Assembly: GCA_946624335.1 (NCBI GenBank)
Contig: CAMOSA010000097.1
Location: 1-9,062, forward strand
DNA from: an uncultured Prevotellaceae bacterium
GTDB lineage: Bacteria > Bacteroidota > Bacteroidia > Bacteroidales > Bacteroidaceae
Length of the DNA stretch: 9,062 nt
Direction: 5' to 3'
The notes under the pieces are model-generated. The model was not told the origin of the DNA. It searched no databases and saw only the letters and a list, made by a program, of their open reading frames with translations. Shown here piece after piece: positions 1-7,490 of the stretch (position 1 is the first letter of the stretch; each line of letters begins with the position of its first letter). Position numbers and translations under genes: made by a program.

Positions 1-1889
1 GCGGGCTGGTCGGTGTAGAGCTCGCGCTGGATCTGACGGACGAGCTTGGCCGTCTTGCGTGGCTGGCCCATGAGGGCGTAGAGGTAGACGATGTGGTGCG
101 AAGGCTCGTTGCCGTGGGCATACTGGCCGATGAGACCGCTGATGTCGGGGTTGGCTTCGGCATTGAGCTGGCTGTCGGCCGTGAAGAGGCTGTCGAGCCG
201 GCGGAGGGCTGTCTGGCGGCCGCCGAGCATCTCGGCGAGGCCTTCGACGTCGTGGGGTACGAGCCAGAGGTACTGCCATGGGTTGCCCTCGGTGAAGTCG
301 CGCGTCTGGTGCTGCGGGTTGAAGCCGTCGGCCGTCGCGAACGAGCCGTCGGAGTTCTTGCCGCGCATGAAGCCTACGCGCTTGTCGTAGAGCTGTGGAT
401 AGCCGTGTGAGCGGCGGTCGAGGAAGTCGATGGTCTTGGCGAGCGCTTCGTCGTTGTGGCTCTTGAGATAAGCCTTGCCGGCCTGGACGGCCGACCAGTC
501 GGCCAGCATGTATTCGAGCGTCCGTGAGAGGCTCTCACCGTGGTGGTCGTTGGCGACGTAGCCGTAGCGCTTCATGTCGTCCAGTCCGCGCTCGTCCATG
601 AGCAGGCTGGCGGTCATGGCTTTCACGGCAGCGAGGGAGTCCTTGACATAGCCTTTCAGCAGGGCGTCGGCCAGGATGGGCACGGCAGGGCAGCCCACCA
701 TGCAATTGGTCTCCTGCGACATGAGGTGCCACACGGGCAGCTTGCCTTGCTCGCGGAAGATGCGCAGGTAGGTCTCTACGATGGAGGGCATCATCTCGGG
801 CAGGATGATGGTGGAGAGGGGTGCTGCGGCGCGGTAGGTGTCCCAGAGCGAGAGCGTCGTGAGGTAGCGGGGGTGCTCGTCAAAAGGCGTCGGCGCTATC
901 GCAGGCCATGGACGGTCTGTGCGATAGACGCGGTTGTCGGCACCGCGCCAGTCGCCGTTGGCATCGTCCCACAGCTGAGGCGCCACCATGAAGTGGTACA
1001 TGGCGGTGTAGAAGATGCGGCGGTCGCAATCGTTCTGGAAGGTGGCTTGCACGCGGCTGAGGAACTGGTTCCATTTGTTATCGGCCATCTTACGCGTCAT
1101 ATCGAAAGTGGCTGCTGCGGGCAGCATATTGTGCAGGGCATTAGCCTCTGAGACGGGGCTGAGGGCAACGGTTACGATGAGCGGCTCGTCGGAGGGCTCG
1201 AAGCTAAGGCGATAGTAGTGCTGTGCCGGGCAGGTCATTTCCTTGACGGGACGCGAGAAGCGTATGCCGAAGTAGCAATGTTGGTCGTTAGCCCAGCCAT
1301 GGCTGTTGCGGAATCCTACGCAGAGGCGGTCGCCAATCATGTTGAGGTCGGAATGGCGGATGTTGTCGCTCACGGCATCTTTCAAGTTCACGATGAGGTC
1401 GGTCACCTGAGCACGCTTGGGGTAAGTGATACGGTACATGGCATTGCGTGCCGCAGCCGTCACTTCGGTGCGTATGAACTTGGAGGCGTCGTCGGCTTTT
1501 GTGTCCGTGCCGAGCAGCACGCTGTAGTATCCGGGTCGCACCTTTTCGTTGTCGTGGCAGTAGGGCGTAGCCACACCTTCTCTGGAGTATTCGACATTGC
1601 CCGTGACGGGCAGGATGGTGACGTCGCCCAGGTCGGAGCAGCCTGTGCCGCTGAGGTGGAGTTGCCCGAAGCCTATCAGCTTGGTGCCGCTCTCATGGTA
1701 GCCCGAGCACCAGTCCCAGCCTTCCTCAAGCTGAGTAGGGCCTGCGTTGACCATGCCGAAAGGCACGTTGGCGCCGACGAAGACGTGGCCGTGGTCGCCC
1801 GTGCCGATGCGGGGGTCGACGTAGTCTGTGAAGTTTTGTGCTGCTACGGCCATCGGCAGTAAGGCAGCAAGGATTAGTTTGATTTTCAT
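1..1889 (-). CDS. GH92 family alpha-mannosidase, secreted (3' end outside window)
   Basis: Predicted exo-acting, calcium-dependent alpha-mannosidase that removes terminal mannose from glycans in the periplasm or at the cell surface. The first 629 codons are present and the stop lies beyond the left edge. A Sec-type signal peptide is visible (MKIKLILAALL, then AVAA before Gln18). GH92 signatures follow in order: YVDPRIGTGDHGHVF at residues 23-37 with VPFGMVNAGP after it, LPVWHLMSQETNCMVG around Glu393, FTEGNPWQY with Glu534, and HGNEPSHH around Glu595. From family knowledge, Glu534 corresponds by motif and position to the general acid (Glu533) of Bacteroides BT3990. The paired catalytic aspartates should fall at about residues 640-645, outside the window, so activity cannot be judged here. 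GH92 proteins are usually about 750 residues, so roughly 120 are missing. The start lies 2 nt after the upstream gene's stop, implying coupled translation. The exact linkage (alpha-1,2, 1,3 or other) cannot be assigned. Confidence 0.93.
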   Translation of the reverse strand, partial: MKIKLILAALLPMAVAAQNFTDYVDPRIGTGDHGHVFVGANVPFGMVNAGPTQLEEGWDWCSGYHESGTKLIGFGQLHLSGTGCSDLGDVTILPVTGNVEYSREGVATPYCHDNEKVRPGYYSVLLGTDTKADDASKFIRTEVTAAARNAMYRITYPKRAQVTDLIVNLKDAVSDNIRHSDLNMIGDRLCVGFRNSHGWANDQHCYFGIRFSRPVKEMTCPAQHYYRLSFEPSDEPLIVTVALSPVSEANALHNMLPAAATFDMTRKMADNKWNQFLSRVQATFQNDCDRRIFYTAMYHFMVAPQLWDDANGDWRGADNRVYRTDRPWPAIAPTPFDEHPRYLTTLSLWDTYRAAAPLSTIILPEMMPSIVETYLRIFREQGKLPVWHLMSQETNCMVGCPAVPILADALLKGYVKDSLAAVKAMTASLLMDERGLDDMKRYGYVANDHHGESLSRTLEYMLADWSAVQAGKAYLKSHNDEALAKTIDFLDRRSHGYPQLYDKRVGFMRGKNSDGSFATADGFNPQHQTRDFTEGNPWQYLWLVPHDVEGLAEMLGGRQTALRRLDSLFTADSQLNAEANPDISGLIGQYAHGNEPSHHIVYLYALMGQPRKTAKLVRQIQRELYTDQP

Positions 1890-1891
1890 TG

Positions 1892-4800
1892 TCAATAGAT
1901 GTTTGTTATGGTAGCGTCTTTATAGTAGTGATGCAGGATCTGTTCATAGTCATAGCCCTGCTCGCCCATGACGGCAGCGCCAATCTGGCACATCCCCACG
2001 CCGTGGCCCCAACCGCGGCCATGGAGGATGAAGCGGGCAGGCACGCCGTCGGCATCAGGCTCTTGTGCCTCTACCGTGAAGTTGGAACTCTTGAGGTGGC
2101 TGTCGCTGAGCGCCGAGCGTATCTCCAGTTCCTTGCCGATTGTGAATGTGCGTTCGCTGCCTACGATGCGGAGGCGAATGATATGTCCGCCCGGTCCGCG
2201 CTCGATGGGCTCAAGGGCCATGATCTTGCCGAGGTCCGTCTTAATGTGCTGCGTGATGTATGTCTGTGCCTGGGCTTGCGTGAGCGTCACTTGCCACTCG
2301 TAGAAGTCGCGCGTCTCGCAGTCGTAGTCGTTGAGCACCTGGCGGATGATCTTCTCGTCAGAGGTGTTGCAGAACGGGTCTTCGATGCTTTCGAGGTAGG
2401 GGTGGTGCTCGTCTTCCCAGCACGTCTCGAACGTCTCCGTGCGTCCGCCGCAGCATTTCGAGAAGCGCGCATCGCACACCTTGCCGCCGTAGGTGAGTAT
2501 TTGTCCTCGGGTGGCTTTCACCGCCTCTTGCACTTCGGGCCGCGATGCACGGGTGATTCCCTGGTAGCGCTGGCAGTGGTCGTCGGCGCAGACGTCGAAG
2601 ATGGTGTGGTCCTCGCGGTCGTGCCAACGTATGAGCTCGCTGTCGGTCTTAACGAACGCAAAAAAGCTTTGGTTGCCTCCGGCCAGCCGTTGACGCTTCT
2701 CGATCTGCGCGTAGAGCCAGCTGCGGCTGATGACGGCCGATGCCTTGAGGAACTCGAGTGAGCAGGTGGCATTCATCTCCGAGCTGATGACGCTCTCGAG
2801 GTAGCGCTCGACGTCGACATCGTTGATGCACACGATATTGTCCTCATCGACGACGAGGCGCAACGCCCCGCAGAACGTCTGCCGTTCGCGCCGTTCCCAG
2901 TGGAAATCCTTGCCGATGACGACGTCTTCCATCGTGAAACTCGATTCATCGTTGACGGGGGTGAACGTCAGCTGACGGTACACTTGTCCGTTCCACTGCA
3001 GGCCTCCGCCGTCGTAGGTCACCTCTTGCTCGCCGGTGTGGGTGGCACCCTTGGCGGTATAGCGGCCGTTGAGGGTGAAGCGCACGGCGGCAGCAGAGAG
3101 GAGCCCAACCGAGAGGACGGACTCTTCGCCAACGGTTCCGGCTGGCGACAGCGTGTTGACGTCTGATGCCTTAGCATTACCACTCCCTTGAGACGTTTGC
3201 CCCGTGCTGGCAGGGAGCGAGTCCGTCACCTTCTCGATGATAGGCTTCAGCTCATCTTCGCTCAGTGTCACTTCCCTCAGGAGTTCTGCTGCCCACTCGG
3301 GCGTTATCTTTCGGAAGTCTTCCTCGCGCGGCGTGATGATGAGCCCGCCCATGTCGAGGGCACCGGGGCTCACGAGTAGCCGGCCTTGAGCATAGCTTTC
3401 GGGTCGATGCTTCTTGCGTGGGAACACCAATGTCACGATCTCGTCAGAACGGCTCTCGTCGCCCGGCTGTCGCCAGCAGATGACGTTCATGCGTGGCTCC
3501 GTCTCATCCTCGACGATGGGCAGTGCACGGTAGAGGCGTTGGCAGAGCAGGCTGTCGGTCTCTTCGGGCATCGAGCGTATGACGAAGACGGGGCAGACAT
3601 AATTCCGCAGTAAGAACAGACCGCATCGCTGGCTCGTGTTGCCGGCGTCGGCCATCTCTTGCTTCTCGCCGCCCGTCAGGGGGTAGAGCTTCTGCAGCTG
3701 GTTCTCGTACAGCTCCCAGTCGCGCTCGATGGGCACAATGCCCCTACCGCCGGCTTGCAGATGCATGTGGTCCGGACAGGAGGCACCGCATTTGGGTCCG
3801 TTGTAGAACACGATGTGGTGGGGCATCGTCCACGCCAGGTGGCGCATCGTCCCGAAATGTTCCCAGATGCTCTGCGGCTTATGGCGCCGCGTTGGGATCG
3901 TGAAGTGCTGGGGTAGGATAGGGAAGGGGTTCACCAGCACCTGGTAGTGGTGCTCGATCATCAGCGAGTGCTGTTCCTTGGGACGGTTCTCGTCGCAGAG
4001 GAAGCAGGGTCGGGCCTCGATGCTTGCCTTGTCAATCTTGGCGCTCGTCGAGACGATGCGTGCGGGGTTCCACTGCACGGTGAGCGTGATGTCTGCCGAA
4101 GAAGTGCTGAGGGGCAGCTCGCGCTGCTGCACGCTGTTTTGCAGCTCGTCATAGCGTTGACGTGCCGTGTCCCATTGCTGCAGTTCCTGCTCGAAGAAGG
4201 CATCCACTTCGGCTTCGGTCACCTCACGTCGCCATGTGATGTTCAGGTGACGACGGGCCAGGATCTCTGTCGTGCGCAGCTGATCTTTGTATAAGTTATT
4301 CTTGTTGACTTTCTCGGTGGAGAGCGCAGCGTCGCTGTTGCCCTCCCAACGGCGGCAGAGGTATAGCTCGTCGAAGATGCGTCCGATGCGGTAGCGCCGC
4401 CCGATCATGAGGCCCAAGGCATAGTCCTCGCCATAGCTGGTGTTAGGAATCTGTATCTTACGCAGGACGGGGGTGTAGAAGGCTCTCGGAGCGCCCAAGC
4501 CATTGATGCGCAGAGCGTTGTTGCGTCCGTTCTGTGGCGTCCACTCGCGGTGGTCGATTAGCCCTGGAGGAAGCGTCTCGAGCTGGAAGTTAGTCATGCG
4601 GTACGAGCCGATGACCATCGCCGCCCGCTGCTCGCGGAAAGCATCGACGATGCGCTGCAAGGTGTCCTCGCCGCTGTAGAGGTCGTCAGAATCGAGCTGC
4701 ACAACGAAACGGCCGCACTGCGGATGGTGCACAGCCAAGTTCCAGCAGCCGCCGATGCCCAGGTCGTCGCGGTCGGGCACTAAATGGATTAATTGTCCAT

Positions 4801-5647
4801 CGTCCTTTATGCTGTCTATGACAGCCGACGTCCCGTCGTCACTGTGGTTATCCACTACAATGAGGTTGAACGCAAACGTCGTCTTCTGTTTCAGCACGCT
4901 GCGAATGGCATCCTCAATGGTCCGCACACGATTGCGCACGGGAATGACGACCGTGGCTTCCACCGGGAACGCCTCTTCGTCGAACTTCACCTCGTCGAAC
5001 TCATCGGGAGCCAACAACGCGCCGATGGCTTTCAGATGCTTGGTGCACGCGCGTTCCATCTCGATCTGTCGGGCACGGTTGCGTGGGTCGACATAGTCAA
5101 ACTGCTTCTGCCCCGACAGGCGGGTGTCGGTTTCTACCTCCGTGTATAGCATCTCGCTCACGTGCACTGGCAGCATCTTGCGCGAGAGGAACAGCCGCAG
5201 GTCGTAGAGCCCGGCATACTGGTATTCGCGTAAGTGCTCTTGTGCGAAATAAGCCTGCACCTCAGACGTGCGCAGAAGCAGGACAGAGCCGAAATCGAAG
5301 TCGTCGCGGACGCTGCCCAGCTGATAGTCGATGAGCGGGCGAGCCTCGATGGCGCCCGATGGCAGCTGGATCCTGTGGTCGGCATAGACCATGGTCGCCC
5401 GAGTGTCATCCGCGACGCTGACCAAGCGTGTCAGCGCGTGGTAGCCCATGTCGAGATCAAAGCGCTTCGTGTATAATAATATATAAGGTGTAGCGGCTTG
5501 CGTTGCCATCTGGCGCAACGATTTCGTCTGAAAAGGATTGTCAATGAGATGCACACATTCGACAAGGGCTTCGTCCGACAGCATTTTTATCGTTGAGCCG
5601 CCCTCTTGTTGGTCTGAAAAGGGCAGAAAACAGGTGATTTTAGACAT
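1892..5647 (-). CDS. Multidomain protein: GT2 glycosyltransferase + DUF4922/HIT-like domain + SpoIID/LytB domain
   Basis: A 1251-residue protein of unknown overall function, in one uninterrupted frame. Residues about 1-200 look like a degenerate GT2 module. Residues about 230-440 are a full GT2 domain: VVIPVRNR at 233, VVDNHSDDGT at 264, a QLDSDD metal-site motif with Asp319 and Asp321, and GEDYALG near 406. Residues about 504-805 resemble the HIT/GalT/Ap4A-phosphorylase superfamily (DUF4922 type): CFLC at 548-551 resembles the GalT zinc site, and NGPKCGASCPDHMHLQ ends in an H-x-H-x-Q motif (His627, His629, Gln631), where the second His is the family nucleophile. An S/T/G-rich linker (about 809-842) leads to a SpoIID/LytB domain (843-1251), with Glu957 in ISSEMN matching the lytic transglycosylase catalytic Glu, and GRGWGHGVGMCQIGA at 1210-1224. 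No signal peptide or membrane segment is visible. The ATG at 5647 was chosen because an upstream in-frame TTG at 5680 lies inside the promoter -7 box. Stop TGA is 2 nt before the GH92 start. Confidence 0.88.
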   Translation of the reverse strand: MSKITCFLPFSDQQEGGSTIKMLSDEALVECVHLIDNPFQTKSLRQMATQAATPYILLYTKRFDLDMGYHALTRLVSVADDTRATMVYADHRIQLPSGAIEARPLIDYQLGSVRDDFDFGSVLLLRTSEVQAYFAQEHLREYQYAGLYDLRLFLSRKMLPVHVSEMLYTEVETDTRLSGQKQFDYVDPRNRARQIEMERACTKHLKAIGALLAPDEFDEVKFDEEAFPVEATVVIPVRNRVRTIEDAIRSVLKQKTTFAFNLIVVDNHSDDGTSAVIDSIKDDGQLIHLVPDRDDLGIGGCWNLAVHHPQCGRFVVQLDSDDLYSGEDTLQRIVDAFREQRAAMVIGSYRMTNFQLETLPPGLIDHREWTPQNGRNNALRINGLGAPRAFYTPVLRKIQIPNTSYGEDYALGLMIGRRYRIGRIFDELYLCRRWEGNSDAALSTEKVNKNNLYKDQLRTTEILARRHLNITWRREVTEAEVDAFFEQELQQWDTARQRYDELQNSVQQRELPLSTSSADITLTVQWNPARIVSTSAKIDKASIEARPCFLCDENRPKEQHSLMIEHHYQVLVNPFPILPQHFTIPTRRHKPQSIWEHFGTMRHLAWTMPHHIVFYNGPKCGASCPDHMHLQAGGRGIVPIERDWELYENQLQKLYPLTGGEKQEMADAGNTSQRCGLFLLRNYVCPVFVIRSMPEETDSLLCQRLYRALPIVEDETEPRMNVICWRQPGDESRSDEIVTLVFPRKKHRPESYAQGRLLVSPGALDMGGLIITPREEDFRKITPEWAAELLREVTLSEDELKPIIEKVTDSLPASTGQTSQGSGNAKASDVNTLSPAGTVGEESVLSVGLLSAAAVRFTLNGRYTAKGATHTGEQEVTYDGGGLQWNGQVYRQLTFTPVNDESSFTMEDVVIGKDFHWERRERQTFCGALRLVVDEDNIVCINDVDVERYLESVISSEMNATCSLEFLKASAVISRSWLYAQIEKRQRLAGGNQSFFAFVKTDSELIRWHDREDHTIFDVCADDHCQRYQGITRASRPEVQEAVKATRGQILTYGGKVCDARFSKCCGGRTETFETCWEDEHHPYLESIEDPFCNTSDEKIIRQVLNDYDCETRDFYEWQVTLTQAQAQTYITQHIKTDLGKIMALEPIERGPGGHIIRLRIVGSERTFTIGKELEIRSALSDSHLKSSNFTVEAQEPDADGVPARFILHGRGWGHGVGMCQIGAAVMGEQGYDYEQILHHYYKDATITNIY

Positions 5648-5677
5648 TCTTTGAAACTTTTTCTGAAAATTATGCCA

Positions 5678-5685
5678 CAAAGATA
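5678..5685 (-). promoter_or_regulatory. Bacteroidetes -7 promoter box for the fusion-protein/GH92 operon
   Basis: Read on the minus strand this is TATCTTTG, a perfect match to the Bacteroidetes sigma-70 -7 consensus TAnnTTTG. Transcription would start near 5671, giving a short A/T-rich leader of about 24 nt before the ATG at 5647. I see no clear TTG -33 element at the usual spacing, so the upstream contact may be weak or activator-dependent. Confidence 0.6.
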
Positions 5686-5707
5686 CGCAAATTTCATCTT
5701 TTCGTGT

Positions 5708-5715
5708 TATCTTTG
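5708..5715 (+). promoter_or_regulatory. Bacteroidetes -7 promoter box for the GH109 gene
   Basis: TATCTTTG on the plus strand matches TAnnTTTG perfectly. Initiation would be near 5722, with a leader of about 40 nt that is A-rich just before the ATG at 5762 and has no Shine-Dalgarno, as usual in this phylum. No convincing -33 TTG is seen at 19-21 nt upstream. The box is the mirror image of the minus-strand box at 5678-5685. Confidence 0.6.
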
Positions 5716-5761
5716 CGGCAAAATAATCAATCTTTTCACAAAAACTAACTACAAACCTACA

Positions 5762-7348
5762 ATGAGGAAACTCTTAATGCTCGTGGCTGTAGCTTGCATC
5801 TCACTCTCGTCTGCAGCTCAGTCGCTCTCAGTGACCGATAAGGATTGGCACTGGGAAAAAGGAACCATCGTGATCAACACCCCTCAGCGCGAAGCTGGCC
5901 AGAGCGATGTCATCGGCCTCACAGCACCCAAGCTGGAGACTGTGCGCGTAGCCTTCGTCGGTCTGGGTATGCGTGGTCCTGGCGCCGTTGCCCGCTGGAC
6001 GTATATCCCCGGCGTACAGATCGTTGCCCTCTGCGACTATGAGGCCTCTCGCGCCGAGGCTTGCCAGAAATACCTCCGTGAGGCAGGACTGCCCCCTGCC
6101 GCCATCTACAGTGGCGAGAAAGGGTACGAGGAGGTGTGCAAACGCCCGGATGTCGACATCGTGTATGTCGCTACCGACTGGGATCACCACTTCCCCGTCG
6201 CCAAGTGTGCCCTCGAGAATGGTAAGCACACCGCTATCGAAGTGCCCTCTGCGATGAATCTCGCACAGTGCTGGGAGCTCATTGACCTGAGCGAACGGAC
6301 ACGCAAACATTGCATGATCCTCGAGAACTGCTGCTACGACTGGTATGAGCTCAATGCCCTCAATATGGCGCAGAACGGCGTCTTCGGTGAGGTCATCCGT
6401 GGCGAGGGTGCTTACATCCACAATCTCGACGACTTCTGGGACTACTACTGGAAGAATCCCGACGGCTCTGACCCTCAGCAGCTTGGATGGCGCATGAAGT
6501 ACAATATGGAGAATCGAGGCGATGTCTATGCCACTCACGGCCTCGGACCTGTGGCGCTGGCTATGAACATCCATCGTGGCGACCGCTTCACCACGCTTGT
6601 CGCCATGGACACCAAGAGCGTTCACGGCAAGGACTATGTCGAGAAGAAGACGGGCAAACGCCCCGAAGTCTATCGCAACGGTGATCAGACGACAACCCTC
6701 ATGCGCACTGCAGAAGGGAAGGTCATCGAGATCCAGCACAATGTCATGAATCCCCAGCCCTACAACCGACTCTTCAAGCTCACCGGCACCAAGGGTTATG
6801 CTACCAAGTATCCTGAGCAACACTTCGCGCTCGACAAGAGCCAGCTCACAGCCAGCGGTGTGGCACCCAAGGTTGATGACCTCTCAAGCCACGGCTTCCT
6901 GCCCAAGGCTGAGCACGATGCTCTCGTTGCCAAGTACACGCACCCCATCATCAAGAAATACGGAGAGATGGCTCAGAAAGTTGGCGGTCATGGCGGTATG
7001 GACTTCTTCATGGATGCCCGCCTCGTCTACTGCTTGCAGAACGGACTGCCCCTTGACATGGATGTCTACGACCTCGCCGAGTGGTGCAGCCTGGCTGAGC
7101 TCGGAACGCTCTCGATGGACAACAACTGCGCCAGCGTAGCCTTCCCCGACTTCACGCGCGGAGCTTGGAACAAAGTGCAGGGCTTCCAGTTCGCATGGGC
7201 AAAGCCTGAAGCCGAGGCTGCTGCCGAAGCCGCTGCCATCAAGAGCACCGAGGCACAGAAAGCCCTGTGCGCCAAGAAGAAACTGTGGGAGAAGTACGAC
7301 AAGGAACGCAACAAGAAAGTCAAGAAGATTCACCCCAAGAAGCGTTAA
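5762..7348 (+). CDS. GH109-type Gfo/Idh/MocA family glycosidase (alpha-N-acetylgalactosaminidase-like), secreted
   Basis: A 528-residue NAD-dependent enzyme of the Gfo/Idh/MocA fold. Conserved blocks match glycoside hydrolase family 109, whose characterised members remove terminal alpha-GalNAc by a redox-assisted elimination mechanism. The Rossmann nucleotide loop is VGLGMRG (Gly67, Gly69, Gly72). Further blocks are YVATDWDHH, AIEVPSA (Glu160), ENCCYDW (Tyr192), RGDVYATHGLGP (His259) and PQPYNR (Tyr334); these Glu, Tyr and His positions correspond by motif to sugar-pocket residues known from the Elizabethkingia enzyme. The N-terminus MRKLLMLVAVAC plus SSAAQ is a short Sec-like signal with likely cleavage after Ala19. 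It lacks a twin-arginine motif, and Cys12 is too early and poorly framed for a convincing lipobox. The ATG at 5762 is preferred over the in-frame TTG at 5651, which precedes the promoter box. Residues 481-528 form an unusual Ala/Glu then Lys-rich tail. Substrate is inferred from family only. Confidence 0.88.
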   Translation: MRKLLMLVAVACISLSSAAQSLSVTDKDWHWEKGTIVINTPQREAGQSDVIGLTAPKLETVRVAFVGLGMRGPGAVARWTYIPGVQIVALCDYEASRAEACQKYLREAGLPPAAIYSGEKGYEEVCKRPDVDIVYVATDWDHHFPVAKCALENGKHTAIEVPSAMNLAQCWELIDLSERTRKHCMILENCCYDWYELNALNMAQNGVFGEVIRGEGAYIHNLDDFWDYYWKNPDGSDPQQLGWRMKYNMENRGDVYATHGLGPVALAMNIHRGDRFTTLVAMDTKSVHGKDYVEKKTGKRPEVYRNGDQTTTLMRTAEGKVIEIQHNVMNPQPYNRLFKLTGTKGYATKYPEQHFALDKSQLTASGVAPKVDDLSSHGFLPKAEHDALVAKYTHPIIKKYGEMAQKVGGHGGMDFFMDARLVYCLQNGLPLDMDVYDLAEWCSLAELGTLSMDNNCASVAFPDFTRGAWNKVQGFQFAWAKPEAEAAAEAAAIKSTEAQKALCAKKKLWEKYDKERNKKVKKIHPKKR

Positions 7349-7440
7349 GACAAATTGGCAGTCATTCGGCTCGCCATAGCATCACAGAGATACGCTTCGG
7401 AGCGTGAAGCCACGTATGGCACACTTTTTGCTACTCCATC

Positions 7441-7469
7441 AGTAGGGCGCGGCTCTGTCGCGCCCTGCT
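7441..7469. promoter_or_regulatory. Strong GC hairpin in the leader of the Bax inhibitor-1 gene
   Basis: AGGGCGCG (7444-7451) pairs perfectly with CGCGCCCT (7459-7466) around a 7-nt loop. Three further pairs below (one T-G wobble) make an 11-bp stem. It ends 21 nt before the ATG at 7491 and is followed by GCTCATTAAAAAAC rather than a T-run, so it is not a standard plus-strand intrinsic terminator. It could be a leader structure, a processing or attenuation site between the GH109 and BI-1 genes, or an mRNA stabiliser. No TAnnTTTG box is visible in 7349-7490, so the downstream gene may depend on read-through. Confidence 0.55.
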
Positions 7470-7490
7470 CATTAAAAAACAAGAACGACA

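Noticed and set aside
540..1151. Plus-strand open frame of 203 codons
   Set aside because: It lies opposite the GH92 gene, whose minus-strand translation carries clear family motifs. The plus frame has no recognisable protein and is a by-product of GC-rich codon use.
1218..1862. Plus-strand open frame of 214 codons
   Set aside because: Antisense to the N-terminal part of the GH92 gene; no domain, promoter or leader seen.
1889..2761. Plus-strand open frame of 290 codons
   Set aside because: Antisense to the SpoIID domain of the fusion gene, Val/Ala/Leu-rich as expected from the complement of a GC-rich gene, with no recognisable motif.
5651..5761. 37-codon N-terminal extension of the GH109-type protein from a TTG
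   Set aside because: It begins upstream of the plus-strand -7 box and would bury the signal peptide that starts at 5762.
5828..6823. Minus-strand open frame of 331 codons
   Set aside because: Antisense to the GH109-type gene, which has full family motifs. The minus frame shows no fold and no promoter.
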